Shown here: positions 1 through 9,615 of the stretch, in pieces
Position numbering within the stretch: the first letter of the stretch is position 1
How the letters are laid out: each line of letters opens with the position of its first letter
Source of the DNA: Phycisphaerales bacterium AB-hyl4
GTDB taxonomy: Bacteria; Planctomycetota; Phycisphaerae; Phycisphaerales; Phycisphaeraceae
Reading direction: 5' to 3'
DNA: 64,000 nucleotides
Assembly: GCA_041821185.1 (NCBI GenBank)
Contig: JBGUBD010000001.1
Span: 62,001 to 126,000, forward strand
The notes under the pieces: model-generated
What the model was told of the DNA's origin: nothing
Databases searched by the model: none
What the model saw: the letters and a program-made list of their open reading frames with translations, nothing else
Made by a program: the position numbers and the translations under genes

Positions 1-215
<215 letters not shown>

Positions 216-1460
216 TTAGAAATCAGAAATTCCTTTCCCCGCCGCCTGCATCTGCAACACCTGATCGTCCGCGTGATAGCTGGAACGCACCAGCGGACCG
301 CTTTCCACGTGGCGGAAGCCCTTCGCTTCGCCGACGCGCTTGTACTCGGCGAACTGGTCGGGCGTGACCCAACGGCTGATCGGCAGGTGGTTGCGCGTCG
401 GCTGAAGGTACTGGCCAACCGTGAGAATGTCGCAGGTCTCGTGCACGCCCGGGTAGCTGGCCTGCGGGTAGCTGATCTGCGCAACACGGCTGGCCATGTC
501 GGGCGCCATCGTCGGCCCCGGGTGATGCCAGTGCGGGTTGGAGTGCGTGATATGCGATCCACCTCGCTTGAGCTTGTCCGGCGCGGCGTCCGGCCGAGCC
601 GCGCCCGACACGGCATGCGCAGACTTACCCGGCGCTGGCGGCGAATCAAACCCACGGTTCGGGTTCGGCGGCAGGTGATGGTCCGCCACGTCGGTCGCAG
701 CATTGCTCCGGCCCACGCCCGCGACGCGCGTGCCGGCGACGACGTCGTCCATGAGCTGTTCGATTTCCTCATCCGTCTCGCCGATGCCGACCATGATGCC
801 GGTCTTCACCGTCAGCCCCTGCGCCTTGGCGATGCGAAGCAGCTCGATCGACCGCTCATACTTCGCCTGCGGCCGGACGACGCCGTAGAGTCGCGGGACA
901 GATTCGAGGTTGTGATTCAGAATCTCCGGCCGTTCGTCGAGCACGAGTTGCAACGCATCCCAGTCCCCACAGAAGTCGGGGATGAGCACTTCCACCTGCG
1001 TGCCCGGCGACTGCCTGCGAACCTCGCGGATCGTTTCCGCCCAGATCTCGGCACCGCCATCGGGCAACTCGTCGCGATTCACGCTGGTGATGACCAGGTG
1101 TTTGAGGCGCATGATGGCGGCGGTTTCGCCCACGCGCCTCGGCTCGTCGGCGTCATACTCCGGCGGCCGACCGGTCTTGATGTGGCAGAAGCCGCATGAG
1201 CGGGTGCACACGTCGCCGAGGATCATCAGCGTGGCCGTGCCGCGCTCCCAGCATTCACCGAGGTTGGGACATTTCGCGCTGGAGCAGACGGTGTGCAGGT
1301 TGTGCTCATCGAGCATCGCCCGCATGCGCTGAAAGCCCGGGCCGCCGGGCAGCTTCGCACGAAGCCACGAAGGTTTTTTGCGCTTGACAAAATCGCCCGG
1401 CGAGCCGGGGGCGTTGTCGAGAATACGATCACTGAGGCTGAGTCTGGTCACAATAAACAC
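216..1460 (-). CDS. lipA: Lipoyl synthase with large internal insertion
   Basis: Radical-SAM enzyme that inserts two sulfurs into octanoyl groups on lipoyl carrier domains. The auxiliary cluster motif Cx4Cx5C is at C59, C64 and C70, and the radical-SAM motif CTRSCGFC supplies C85, C89 and C92. The conserved RSSYHAD motif, which includes the serine ligand of the auxiliary cluster, is at about 392-398. The protein has 414 residues; bacterial LipA usually has about 290-330. The excess lies between LMDDV (about 240) and [12 protein letters not shown] (from 343), where the family normally has about six residues and this protein has about 100, rich in Pro, His, Ala and Gly. Every diagnostic motif on both sides stays in one frame, so this is an in-frame insertion and not a frameshift. 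The start gives a normal-length N-terminus before the [10 protein letters not shown] segment. Confidence 0.93.
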   Translation of the reverse strand: MFIVTRLSLSDRILDNAPGSPGDFVKRKKPSWLRAKLPGGPGFQRMRAMLDEHNLHTVCSSAKCPNLGECWERGTATLMILGDVCTRSCGFCHIKTGRPPEYDADEPRRVGETAAIMRLKHLVITSVNRDELPDGGAEIWAETIREVRRQSPGTQVEVLIPDFCGDWDALQLVLDERPEILNHNLESVPRLYGVVRPQAKYERSIELLRIAKAQGLTVKTGIMVGIGETDEEIEQLMDDVVAGTRVAGVGRSNAATDVADHHLPPNPNRGFDSPPAPGKSAHAVSGAARPDAAPDKLKRGGSHITHSNPHWHHPGPTMAPDMASRVAQISYPQASYPGVHETCDILTVGQYLQPTRNHLPISRWVTPDQFAEYKRVGEAKGFRHVESGPLVRSSYHADDQVLQMQAAGKGISDF

Positions 1461-1500
1461 AGTCTAGCACGGTTCGCCAGCCAGCACAGCCGCGGCGGAC

Positions 1501-1812
1501 TCACCGGCCCGCGCCGCGCATCTGCTTCAGCAGATACCGCTTCGCCGCCCACACGCCGCCGGTGACGACAAGCTTTCGCAGCACCGACACGCGAGCGACA
1601 ACCAGCCCCGCGCCCAGCGCCGCACCCGCGGCGACATAGGGGTGATCTCGCAAAAAATCGTTGATTTTATGGGTTGGCTTAGTCAAATCGACTTTCTCCG
1701 TGGCTGCAAGCAGCCTGGCTTTGGCCGCAGTGATTTCGTCCAGCAACGGCTCGGCTTTGGGCGGAACGTCGTCAGGCGGCGGCGGTGGGGTCATGCCCGG
1801 TTGGTTACTCAT
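1501..1812 (-). CDS. Small DUF883-like membrane-associated protein
   Basis: This 103-residue protein has a proline-rich N-terminus, a short charged helical stretch (residues about 22-45) and a hydrophobic glycine/alanine segment after the motif HPYVAAGAALGAG (about 57-75). That layout resembles the C-terminus of YqjD/ElaB-type (DUF883) proteins, which tether ribosomes or other partners to the inner membrane. Its ATG overlaps the stop of the upstream holin-like gene by four bases (ATGA), so it is the third gene of a minus-strand trio resembling enterobacterial yqjD-yqjE-yqjK. The exact family is uncertain. Confidence 0.6.
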   Translation of the reverse strand: MSNQPGMTPPPPPDDVPPKAEPLLDEITAAKARLLAATEKVDLTKPTHKINDFLRDHPYVAAGAALGAGLVVARVSVLRKLVVTGGVWAAKRYLLKQMRGAGR

Positions 1813-2102
1813 GGCTTACTCGCTTTCTTGTCTCGCAACTGCACCGCCGCCAGCGCGCCGCCGGCCGCGAGCAGCAGCATCGCGGCCCCCATCACGGCAA
1901 ACGTGCCCGCGGGGGTGAGCAACTCGCTGAGCACGAGGAAGATCGCAACGATGAAAAACGCCCCCGCCGTCAGCATCAACGCCAACACCGCCACCATCAC
2001 CAGCAAGGCCGCGAACAGGCGAAAAATCGCGCGCTTCGCCGCCCGCCCCTCGGCTTCGAGCAGGTCCATCACCCGGACGATGAATTCGCTGATTGCCTTC
2101 AA
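1809..2102 (-). CDS. YqjE-like phage-holin-family membrane protein
   Basis: A 97-residue protein with a charged amphipathic N-terminus and two long hydrophobic helices (about residues 28-52 and 58-84), followed by a short basic tail. This matches the two-helix YqjE / actinobacteriophage-holin III superfamily layout. The start appears to be TTG at 2102, because an AGGTGAG ribosome-binding site overlapping the end of the upstream gene sits just before it. It lies between two DUF883-like genes, as yqjE does in enterobacteria. The role is probably stress-related membrane remodelling; this is inferred from family and context only. Confidence 0.65.
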   Translation of the reverse strand: MKAISEFIVRVMDLLEAEGRAAKRAIFRLFAALLVMVAVLALMLTAGAFFIVAIFLVLSELLTPAGTFAVMGAAMLLLAAGGALAAVQLRDKKASKP

Positions 2103-2109
2103 GTCCGGC

Positions 2110-2382
2110 TCACCTTCGGAAGATCATGCCCGCGACCAGACCGGCCAGAAACGCGCCAAGCACCACATGCAGCGGACGGTCTTGCACATACTGCTGAAAC
2201 TGCTCCGCGCCGCTGTCCCACTGCTGCCGGGCGTTCTCCCCCGCGGCACGCGCCGAGTCTCGGCCGACGTCCACAATCGTCTGCCCCAACTCGCGCAAAT
2301 CCTTCTGCACCTTCTTCAGGTCGTCACGCAGCGCGTCCATTTCATTGTTCAGATCATCGCTCGATTTATTCTTCTCAGCCAT
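2110..2382 (-). CDS. DUF883 (YqjD/ElaB-like) protein
   Basis: A 90-residue protein: a soluble, charged coiled-coil region (residues 1-60) followed by the motif RPLHVVLGAFLAGLVAGMIFRR, a single C-terminal membrane anchor ending in two arginines. This is the standard layout of DUF883 proteins such as ElaB and YqjD, which are inner-membrane anchored. It is the first gene of the trio and probably sets its promoter; the spacer to the next gene is only a few bases. Function is inferred from the family. Confidence 0.75.
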   Translation of the reverse strand: MAEKNKSSDDLNNEMDALRDDLKKVQKDLRELGQTIVDVGRDSARAAGENARQQWDSGAEQFQQYVQDRPLHVVLGAFLAGLVAGMIFRR

Positions 2383-2672
2383 GCTGCATCTCCCTCACTT
2401 CGGTTTGACCGCCGACACATCCAGACTTATCGCCTCGCCGCACAGCAAAGCGACTGGAAGATGTTCTAGGCACGCGATCGCGCAAATTCAACCCTCATCC
2501 TACTCCACACCAGCCGACCGCGGGCCGACGAGGGGCCGACGACGTGCCAACTCTGGCAAGTTCGGTATGATAGGGAGCATTGGCGGAACCGGACCGACAA
2601 TGTTGCGACAACTCCAATGTGGGCATAAACTTTTCTTCTGCCCGCCTGTATCTGTCAGCAGGAAACACGGAT

Positions 2673-3128
2673 ATGCACCGATCAGCCATGGCCATGTTGC
2701 TCGTCGCCCTCGTCGCGACCCTCGGAGCGTGCACAGAGCAGTCCGTGCCGCGTATCGCCTATAGCGACGACGGCCAATACCTCCGACCCGCCGCCGGGCC
2801 CGGGCTGGTCGCCAAAGACACGTCGCCCATCCCCGACGTGCCGCTGCCCATCGGCTTCGTCGGCGTGCCCTCACGCAGCCAGGCGGACTTCGACGGCCAG
2901 GTCCGTCACGTCCACCACGTCTACCAGGGCCGCGCCAACACCGCCGAGGTCGTCAACTTCTACCGACGCCAGCTGCCCCGCAAGGACTGGGCCTCGCTCG
3001 GCCGCGAGCAGGAAGACGACGGCACCACGGTCATGCGCTTCACCAAAGGGCATGAATCACTGAACATCCGCGTCGGCGTCCGCCACAGCGTGGTCACCGT
3101 CATCGTCAACATCGGCCCACGCAACTGA
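2673..3128 (+). CDS. Hypothetical lipoprotein
   Basis: An in-frame ATG at 2673 preceded by AGGA (2659-2662) gives a signal peptide ending in the lipobox TLGAC, so C20 would be lipidated after cleavage. A longer frame starts upstream at 2580, but its extra 31 residues look non-coding. The mature part is about 130 residues, with a predicted alpha/beta segment around HHVYQGRANTAEVVNFYRRQ that resembles small periplasmic domains fused to lipoproteins. No specific family was recognised. It lies 38 bases upstream of the TPR membrane protein and could be co-transcribed with it. Confidence 0.7.
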   Translation: MHRSAMAMLLVALVATLGACTEQSVPRIAYSDDGQYLRPAAGPGLVAKDTSPIPDVPLPIGFVGVPSRSQADFDGQVRHVHHVYQGRANTAEVVNFYRRQLPRKDWASLGREQEDDGTTVMRFTKGHESLNIRVGVRHSVVTVIVNIGPRN

Positions 3129-3166
3129 CGCTCAACGCGCCTCAATCAAGCGAATTTGCCAGAACC

Positions 3167-3961
3167 ATGGATAGCGAAGAACGCCACGAATTAAAAGAAA
3201 ACGAACTTGCCGAGTTTTTCTCCAACTTCGGCGAGTGGTGGGAAAAGTACGGCAACATCGTGCTGCTCGTGCTCGTACTCGGCGCCGGCAGCTTCGCCGG
3301 CTACCGCCTGTACAACCACTGGACCTACGGCGCTCAGCAGGCCGCCTTCGGCGAGCTTGCCGCCACAAGCAGCGTGCAAGGCTACGCCCTCGTCGCCGAG
3401 GAGCATCGTCAGCCGACCGTACGATCGCTGGCGTATCTGCGCGGCGGCGACCTCGCGCTCGACGCGGCGGTCCGTCCGCAGGATGAAGCCGACGAAGATA
3501 ACGACACCGGCATGGCCGCGATGAGCCGGGACGAAGCGCTCGACCGTGCCCAGGCCATGTACAGCCGTGCACTGGAAACCGCGCGGCAGGCCCCGTTCCG
3601 CGTGAACGCCCTGATCGGCCTCGCCCAGGTCGCCGAGACGCGCGACGACTGGGAGCAGGCCGTCACCCACTACCGCGAAGCCGAGCAGCTCGCCACCGAC
3701 GCCCACCTGCCCGGCCTCGCACGCCAGGCCAACCAGCGGCAGGCCCTGATCGAGCAGCTACGCCAGCCGGTCGTGTTCGCCCCCGAGTCGGCCGCGCCGG
3801 AGCTGCCGGACCTCGGCCCGACGGGTAGCTTCCTCGGCGAAGACGGCGAAGAAATCGACTTCGGCGAACTGCTGCCCGGCATCGACGCCGACGAGCAGCC
3901 CGCCGACACCGAGCAGCCCGGCCAGCCTGTCGAGCCCGTGCAGCCCGACGACACCGAATAA
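3167..3961 (+). CDS. YfgM-like membrane-anchored TPR protein
   Basis: 264 residues with a cytoplasmic N-terminus containing an acidic helix and WWEKYGN, one transmembrane helix (about residues 29-48), then tetratricopeptide-like helices (about 110-195). The tail is acidic, Pro/Gln-rich and disordered. This is the layout of YfgM, a SecYEG-associated protein thought to help hand secreted proteins to periplasmic chaperones. The TPR unit NALIGLAQVAETRDDWEQAV is clear. The family-level call is good; the SecYEG role is by analogy only. Confidence 0.7.
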   Translation: MDSEERHELKENELAEFFSNFGEWWEKYGNIVLLVLVLGAGSFAGYRLYNHWTYGAQQAAFGELAATSSVQGYALVAEEHRQPTVRSLAYLRGGDLALDAAVRPQDEADEDNDTGMAAMSRDEALDRAQAMYSRALETARQAPFRVNALIGLAQVAETRDDWEQAVTHYREAEQLATDAHLPGLARQANQRQALIEQLRQPVVFAPESAAPELPDLGPTGSFLGEDGEEIDFGELLPGIDADEQPADTEQPGQPVEPVQPDDTE

Positions 3962-3978
3962 CGCTGCCGGCGTACGCC

Positions 3979-5265
3979 ATGCCCCCCCGCTTCCATAAAA
4001 AACGAAACCTTCCCCCGCCGCGCGCGGACAAGGCCACCCTCGCCGCCGGTGTCGACGAGGCCATGGAAGCCGCCGCCGAGCTGACCCACAGCGATCTCGA
4101 AGACGAGTCGCCCGACCACCTCCGCTACCGCCTTTCCCGCGACGCGAAGGAGCGGCTCGACAAAAACCTCCAGGCCCACATCCGCCACGCCAGCCGACAC
4201 CAGATCCAGAAGCTGATCGCGCTCGGCGGCGTCCGCGTCAACGGCAAGTCCGCCAAGCCCTCCACCAAACTCAAGGCCGGCGACATCGTCGACGTCATCG
4301 TCCCGCCACGTCCGACCAAAGAGTTCAAGCCCGAGCCGATCCCGCTCGACGTGCTCTACGAAGACGACTCATTCATCGTCGTCAACAAGCAGGCCGGCCT
4401 CATCGTCCACCCCGCCCGTGGACAGATGACCGGCACACTCATCAACGGCCTCGCCTACCACTTCCAGCAACAGGCTTCGAATACCCCCTCGACGCCCAAA
4501 GTCTCCCACGAAGACGGCTCCGTCGAAGGCCTCTCATCCCTCGGCGTCGACGACGCCCGTCCCGGCATCGTCCACCGCCTCGACCGCAACACCACCGGCG
4601 TCATGATCGTCGCCAAGCAGGACGAGCCCCACTGGAAGCTCGCTCGCCAGTTTGAAGACCGCACGAACCTCAAAGCCTACCTCGCCGTCGTGCACGGCTG
4701 CCCCGACCCGCCGGGCGGCGCGGTCGAACAGCCCATCGCCAAGCACCCCACCATCCGCGAAGCCATGGCCGTCCGCAACGACTCGACCGCCAAACATGCA
4801 CTGACGCTCTACCGTGTCCGCGAACGCTACAAGGGCTACTCGCTCGTCGAGCTGGAACTGAAGACCGGCCGAACGCACCAGATCCGCGTCCACCTCTCGT
4901 TCCTCGGCCACCCCATCGTCGGCGATATCCTCTACGGCGGCGAACCCATCGGCGACCGCGAACTCGACACGCCCCCCCTGCCCGCCGCCCATCGCGCGAT
5001 GATGACCTACGCCCGCCCCAAAGCCGAGGGCGACAAACTCGAAGCCGACGCCCTCGCCCGCGATGACATCTACATGACCACCCCCGCGCTGCACGCAGCG
5101 CTGCTGGGCATTCGTCATCCGATGCGCAACGATGAAGAAATGATCTTCACCGCGCCGATCCACTCGTCAATGCGCACGCTGATCGACAAGCTCCGCGAGC
5201 GCCCCGACGAGGGGCCCGTCGTCACCTCCGGCTACTGGGTCGACCTCGACCGGGCGCTGCCTTAA
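3979..5265 (+). CDS. RluA-family 23S rRNA pseudouridine synthase
   Basis: 428 residues. An S4 RNA-binding domain (about 50-120, with RHQIQKLIALGGVRVNGK) is followed by the RluA catalytic domain. The catalytic motif HRLDRNTTGVM holds the essential aspartate, and KTGRTHQIRVHL is the second signature. An extra loop of about 25 residues rich in Ser/Thr/Gly lies just before HRLD. Such enzymes convert uridines of 23S rRNA or tRNA to pseudouridine; RluD is the closest general type, but the target site cannot be told from sequence alone. It starts 17 bases after the TPR gene and is probably in the same transcript. Confidence 0.9.
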   Translation: MPPRFHKKRNLPPPRADKATLAAGVDEAMEAAAELTHSDLEDESPDHLRYRLSRDAKERLDKNLQAHIRHASRHQIQKLIALGGVRVNGKSAKPSTKLKAGDIVDVIVPPRPTKEFKPEPIPLDVLYEDDSFIVVNKQAGLIVHPARGQMTGTLINGLAYHFQQQASNTPSTPKVSHEDGSVEGLSSLGVDDARPGIVHRLDRNTTGVMIVAKQDEPHWKLARQFEDRTNLKAYLAVVHGCPDPPGGAVEQPIAKHPTIREAMAVRNDSTAKHALTLYRVRERYKGYSLVELELKTGRTHQIRVHLSFLGHPIVGDILYGGEPIGDRELDTPPLPAAHRAMMTYARPKAEGDKLEADALARDDIYMTTPALHAALLGIRHPMRNDEEMIFTAPIHSSMRTLIDKLRERPDEGPVVTSGYWVDLDRALP

Positions 5266-5313
5266 GCGCGACGACCCGTCACGATGCGCAAGCGCATCGT
5301 CAATGATCAAATG

Positions 5314-5351
5314 TTTAGCCCACGCGCCCACGCGTGAGCGCGTGGGCTAAA
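5314..5351. repeat. TTTAGCCCACGCGC palindrome
   Basis: Perfect 14-base arms (5314-5327 and 5338-5351) around a 10-base loop. It belongs to a TTTAGCC..GGCTAAA palindrome style also seen at 63101-63174 and, degenerate, near 26752. Confidence 0.8.
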
Positions 5352-5816
5352 CGCCGATACGTCGGTCGCCGGCATGCGCAACGGCGGCCCGCTGCCCCAA
5401 AACGCACCAGACTCATTTGACGCCCTGAAACGCGAGGCACCCGCCGCCCCGGACCGCCGGGTGCGCAGCAGCGCGACGCGGCGACCCCTCATCGAAGGCG
5501 GCGATCGCCGACCTTCTGCGACGGTTTGACGCGGCGGCGGCGCGGCGGCCGGGCGAATGCGGAAGTAGTGAATGGGCAGGACCGCAATCGCCACTCGGCG
5601 GCAACGCACCTCGGCCGATGACCGACGGGACCTCCGACCACTCGGCGACCGCGCCGAGCCGACGCCTGCAAGCCGACTCACGCGCTCACTCGCGCGCGGG
5701 CCGACTTGCAGCGAGGGGGCTTGCGTGTTGAGCCTACCTGCCCGGGCAACAGCACACCACGATCCCATGATCTTCCGTAACGGGTCGGCCAGCCGACCGT
5801 CGCATTGCAGACAACA

Positions 5817-5848
5817 CAAAAAAAGCCCGCGCAGTTTGCGCAGGCTTT
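5817..5848 (-). terminator. Intrinsic terminator of cysC
   Basis: A 12-base stem with one mismatch (AAAGCCTGCGCA pairing with TGCGCGGGCTTT on the minus strand) and a 3-base loop, followed on the minus strand by a run of seven T. It lies about 30 bases beyond the cysC stop. Confidence 0.85.
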
Positions 5849-5875
5849 GGGGTTGCGTCATGTTGTCGATCGCGA

Positions 5876-6493
5876 TCAGCCGTTAAGCAGGCCGCGCGAT
5901 TCGAGCAGGTCGAGAATCTTCTGCACTTCTTCTTCCAGCGACAGTTGATCGCTGCGAAGCACGAGTTCCGCGTTTTCCGGCTCTTCGTACGGATCGTCGA
6001 TGCCGGTGAAGCCCTTGATCTCGCCGGCGCGGGCCTTCTTGTACAGGCCCTTGGGGTCACGCTTCTCGGCTTCTTCCAGCGGGCATTCGACGTAGACCTC
6101 AAGGAACGGCAGCTTGGCTTCGTCGTGCTGCTGACGGACGAGGTCGCGGTCAGCGCGGTAAGGGCTGATGAAGCTGTTGATGGCGATGATGCCCGCGTCC
6201 GCGAAGAGCTTGGAGACTTCGCCGATGCGACGGATGTTTTCCGTGCGGTCTTCAGCGGAGAAGCCGAGGTTCTTGTTCAGGCCGTGGCGGATGTTGTCGC
6301 CGTCGAGCCGGTAGGCATGCTTACCGCGTTCGAGCAGGGCGCGTTCGAGAGCGACCGCGACCGTGGACTTGCCCGAGCCGGAGAGGCCGGTGGTCCAGAT
6401 GGTGACGCCCTTTTGGCCGAGGGCGGCCTGCCGCTGGTCGCGTGAGATTTCGCCTTCGTGCCAGGTGATGTTCGTTGCTTTCTGTTCAGCCAT
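5876..6493 (-). CDS. cysC: Adenylylsulfate kinase
   Basis: A 205-residue APS kinase that phosphorylates adenylylsulfate to PAPS for sulfate assimilation or sulfation. It has the P-loop GLSGSGKST (about residues 35-43), the DGDNIRHGL motif and the [10 protein letters not shown] segment, with normal family length. It stands alone, with its own terminator and no cysN/cysD or cysH nearby. The neighbouring TPR lipoprotein on the same strand is separated by about 100 bases. Confidence 0.93.
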   Translation of the reverse strand: MAEQKATNITWHEGEISRDQRQAALGQKGVTIWTTGLSGSGKSTVAVALERALLERGKHAYRLDGDNIRHGLNKNLGFSAEDRTENIRRIGEVSKLFADAGIIAINSFISPYRADRDLVRQQHDEAKLPFLEVYVECPLEEAEKRDPKGLYKKARAGEIKGFTGIDDPYEEPENAELVLRSDQLSLEEEVQKILDLLESRGLLNG

Positions 6494-6595
6494 GATGCGT
6501 CTTTCCTGCTCCGTAGGGGGTGAGTTGGGGGACAGACAGGCGATCGTAGCGTATTGACCGCCGGCTGCAATCGGGTGTCTGGTTAGGGCGGCTGG

Positions 6596-7657
6596 TCAAG
6601 TCTCGGGTTCGGCGGCCGTTTGCTGGTTTTCGTTGAGCCTGGCTTCCAGCGGCGGCAGGGCCGGGCTTCGGGGGTTGAGCCGACGCAGGACTTCGATGCG
6701 CTGCCGGGCCTCGTCGAACTGGCCGGCCTGGAGATGCCAGTTGGCGGCCTCGGCGGCGGCGATGTCGTCGCTGGGGTCGAGACTGAGCATGTAATCATAG
6801 TGCTCCGCCGCCCGCTCCGGCTGGCCGAGCATGACCCAACTGCGGGCCATCCCTTGCGCCACGGCGATCTGCACCTGCTGCTCGGCGGGCAGGTCGCGAA
6901 GCACAGCCAGCGCATCCTCCGGCCGATTCGCCCGCCGCAGCAACGCCGACTGCCTGAGCACATACGTCAGCCGCCGCCTGACGTCCGACTCCGGCGCCAG
7001 CTCGACCGCCCGGTCGATGTGCTCCAACGCCATGTCCAAGCGATTCTGCCGGGCATATAGGTCGGCCAGGCCCAGGTGGGCCGCGTGTTGCGACGAGTCT
7101 CGCCGAAGCGATTCCAGCAGCAGCCGACGTGCCTCGTCGAACCGCTGCTGCTCGGTCAGCGACTGGGCCAACCGGATGCGAAACCGCTCCGAATCAGGCT
7201 CAAGATCACTGCCCCGCGAGTAATGCCGTTGCGCCTGAGCGTATTGCCCGGCCTGCATGGCGGAGTCGCCTACAAGAATGCGCAGCTCCGGATCGTCGGG
7301 GTTCAACTCGGCGGCGACCTCAAGCTGCTCATAGGCACGCTCGAACCGGCGCTCGACCTGCAACGCCTGAGCGTAGAGTCGGCGGGCCTCGTAATGGTCC
7401 GGGTTACGCTGGACGAAGTCGTCCATCTCCGTCAGCAGTCGGCCGGCGTCGGCTCGGCCCTCGACCAGTTGGCCGAAGCGTTGCTCGAAGCCGAGCAGTT
7501 CATGCTCGATGGCTTCGTGGTCCGGCTCGGCGTCCGCCGCGCCATCGGCCCCCGGATCGGACCGCTCACACCCGACCGCCAGCAGCAGCATCGCTGCCGG
7601 GGCGAGGAGGAAGCTGGCACGTAACCGTTTCCACGGACTGTACGTATTGCGTATCAT
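6596..7657 (-). CDS. TPR-repeat lipoprotein
   Basis: 353 residues from the ATG at 7657. The frame stays open for another 288 codons upstream, but that stretch is the antisense of the OmpH gene. The signal peptide ends in AVGC (C about 29), a lipobox. The mature protein has at least six TPR-like helical pairs (for example YAQALQVERRFERAYEQLEV and AAHLGLADLYARQNRLDMAL). TPR lipoproteins of this type usually act as protein-binding scaffolds at the inner face of the outer membrane. No specific partner is evident. Confidence 0.8.
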   Translation of the reverse strand: MIRNTYSPWKRLRASFLLAPAAMLLLAVGCERSDPGADGAADAEPDHEAIEHELLGFEQRFGQLVEGRADAGRLLTEMDDFVQRNPDHYEARRLYAQALQVERRFERAYEQLEVAAELNPDDPELRILVGDSAMQAGQYAQAQRHYSRGSDLEPDSERFRIRLAQSLTEQQRFDEARRLLLESLRRDSSQHAAHLGLADLYARQNRLDMALEHIDRAVELAPESDVRRRLTYVLRQSALLRRANRPEDALAVLRDLPAEQQVQIAVAQGMARSWVMLGQPERAAEHYDYMLSLDPSDDIAAAEAANWHLQAGQFDEARQRIEVLRRLNPRSPALPPLEARLNENQQTAAEPET

Positions 7658-7840
7658 GGCCGTCAGCGTACCGCAATTGGCGTTCGCTGCAACGTCGCCT
7701 GCGGGCTTCCCGCCATGCCGTATGATTCTGCGAGGCGGCGCGGCGTGCCAACTGGCATCGCCGGGCCTGCCGTGATAGAACACGCGTCTGCGTTCGCCTT
7801 CCGTAACCAGATTTACCTCACCCCTTGCCTGGAGCGATCC

Positions 7841-8443
7841 ATGCGTTTGAGCCGACTGACTGTTTCCATCTTCGCCCTCGCCTTCGTGCTGGTCGGCATC
7901 GCCGGCGTGGTCACGGCGAACAACGCCCTGCGTGCCGACCCGACCGCGATCGCCGTGGTGAACATCGAGCATGCGTTCAACGAGTTGAGAGAGAAAGTCG
8001 CCGTCGAGAACGAGATCCGTTCGCGCGGTGAGCAACTCGGCCAGGAAGAACAGCAGCGGCGGCAGCAGATCCGCCAGTTGCGCGAAGACCTCGACGTCCT
8101 CGCCGCGGGCACGAGCGCCTATCGCCAGAAGGAAGAAGAGCTCGGCCGGGCCGTCATCGAGTTGCAGACCTGGACGCAGTTCCAGCAGCAACGGCTGGCC
8201 CGCGAGCACGTGCTCCAGACCGAACGGCTGTACCGCAAGATGAACGACGCCATCGCCGAGCTTGCCCAGGACGAAGGCTACGACGCCGTGCTGTTCCGCG
8301 AAGGTGAGATCAACTTCCAGGCCGAGCAGCCGCAGGAACTCGTCGCCCAGATCCAGATGCGCAAAGTGCTCTACGCCAGCGACAACATCGACATCACGCA
8401 GCAGTTGATCCAGCGGATGAACAACGCGTACGAGGCCCAGTGA
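7841..8443 (+). CDS. OmpH/Skp-family periplasmic chaperone
   Basis: 200 residues from the ATG at 7841, which is preceded by GGAG seven bases upstream. The N-terminal hydrophobic segment (about 5-26) is a signal peptide or anchor. The mature protein starts with the typical IAVVNIEHAFNEL and continues as a long glutamine- and arginine-rich coiled coil (about 60-135), the tentacle region of Skp. Skp holds unfolded outer-membrane proteins. It lies directly upstream of lpxD, the same order as in many Gram-negative bacteria (skp-lpxD-fabZ-lpxA), so this is the head of an envelope operon. Confidence 0.88.
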   Translation: MRLSRLTVSIFALAFVLVGIAGVVTANNALRADPTAIAVVNIEHAFNELREKVAVENEIRSRGEQLGQEEQQRRQQIRQLREDLDVLAAGTSAYRQKEEELGRAVIELQTWTQFQQQRLAREHVLQTERLYRKMNDAIAELAQDEGYDAVLFREGEINFQAEQPQELVAQIQMRKVLYASDNIDITQQLIQRMNNAYEAQ

Positions 8444-8495
8444 GCCCGCGTATCGCCCTTGCATTTTGCCCCTGCCCTCGCACCAGGTGAATGGT

Positions 8496-9515
8496 TTGAA
8501 ACGGATTTCGCTGCAGGACATTGCCCAGCAGATTGACGGGGAGGTCGTTGGCGACGCGACGCTGGAAATCGACGGCGTGGCGGACCTTGCCTCGGCGCGA
8601 TCGGGTCAGTTGAGCTTCGTCGGCTCGGACAAATACATCCCGCAATGGCCCGACAGCCAGGCGTCGGCGGCCATCGTGCCAGGCGAGCTTGAGCTTGCGA
8701 TTGAGCCAGGCGACGGCCGGGCGCTGGTGCGGGTGGCCAATGTGGATCTGGCGATGGCGCGCGTGCTTGAGCTGTTCGCCCCGGCCTGGCCGGAGCCGGG
8801 CAAGGGCGTGCACCCCTCGGCCGTGGTCGACCCCTCCGCCGAGTTGGGGGATGACGTGCAGGTCGGCCCGGGCTGCATCATCGGGCCTCGCGTCCGCGTG
8901 GGTGCAGGCTCGATCCTCCAGGCCAGCGTCAACCTCATGGCCGACGTGAGCATCGGCGAAAACTGCGTGCTCTGGCCCGGCGTGGTCGTCCGCGAGCGGT
9001 GCACCCTGGGCGATCGCTGCATCCTCCACCCCAACGTCAGCATCGGGGCCGACGGCTTCGGCTACCGCCCCTCGGCCGACGGGGGGCACGTGGTCAAAGT
9101 CCCGCAGATCGGCACGGTTGAAATCGGCCACGATGTGGAAATCGGCGCCAATAGCTGCGTCGACCGCGGCAAGTTCGCCGCCACCGTCATCGGCGACCAC
9201 AGCAAGCTGGACAACCTCGTGCAGATCGGGCACAACTGCAAGATCGGCCGATGCGTCATCATGGCCGGCTGCGCCGCCGTCGCCGGCTCGGTCATCATCG
9301 GCGACGGCACGGTGCTCGGGGGCATGGTCGCCATCAAGGATCACATCACCATCGGCAAGGGCGTTCGCCTCACCGGCTGTGCCCAGGTGATGAACGACAT
9401 CCCCGACGGCGAAACGTGGGGCGGCGGGCCGGCGCTGCCCATCCGCGACGCCATCCGCGTCGTCCAAGCCATGCGCCGCCTGCCGGATCTGGTGAAGAAG
9501 TTCAAATCCCGCTAG
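8496..9515 (+). CDS. lpxD: UDP-3-O-acylglucosamine N-acyltransferase
   Basis: Third committed enzyme of lipid A synthesis; it adds the N-linked hydroxyacyl chain. An N-terminal uridine-binding domain (about 1-100) is followed by left-handed beta-helix hexapeptide repeats and the active-site motif LVQIGHN. The start is best placed at TTG 8496, because AGGTGA lies seven bases upstream and the product then begins MKRISLQDIAQQIDGEVVGD, like other LpxD proteins; GTG 8487 is the alternative. The length is 339 residues, normal for the family. The gene lies between skp and lpxC-fabZ. Confidence 0.95.
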   Translation: MKRISLQDIAQQIDGEVVGDATLEIDGVADLASARSGQLSFVGSDKYIPQWPDSQASAAIVPGELELAIEPGDGRALVRVANVDLAMARVLELFAPAWPEPGKGVHPSAVVDPSAELGDDVQVGPGCIIGPRVRVGAGSILQASVNLMADVSIGENCVLWPGVVVRERCTLGDRCILHPNVSIGADGFGYRPSADGGHVVKVPQIGTVEIGHDVEIGANSCVDRGKFAATVIGDHSKLDNLVQIGHNCKIGRCVIMAGCAAVAGSVIIGDGTVLGGMVAIKDHITIGKGVRLTGCAQVMNDIPDGETWGGGPALPIRDAIRVVQAMRRLPDLVKKFKSR

Positions 9516-9615
9516 AATCGCCCTGCTAACCGCCGCTTCCCACAACACCCAGAAACACCGCATGGGCAAGGCGGCGCTCACCGGGACGGTACCAATCTGG
9601 GGCGGATGATCGTAC

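Larger units (their letters stand above)
5266..5875. other. Long intergenic region with palindromes, no gene seen
   Basis: About 610 bases between convergent rluA-type and cysC genes. A perfect hairpin (ACGATGCGC, loop AA, GCGCATCGT) lies at 5281-5300, just after the plus-strand gene. A 14-base-arm palindrome lies at 5314-5351 and the cysC terminator at 5817-5848. The middle is very GC-rich with several imperfect inverted repeats, and its open frames lack recognisable protein character. Confidence 0.6.

Noticed and set aside
7658..8521. N-terminal extension of the TPR lipoprotein gene into the ompH region
   Set aside because: The extension lies antisense to ompH/skp and has no signal peptide, whereas the internal ATG at 7657 begins a clean lipoprotein signal.
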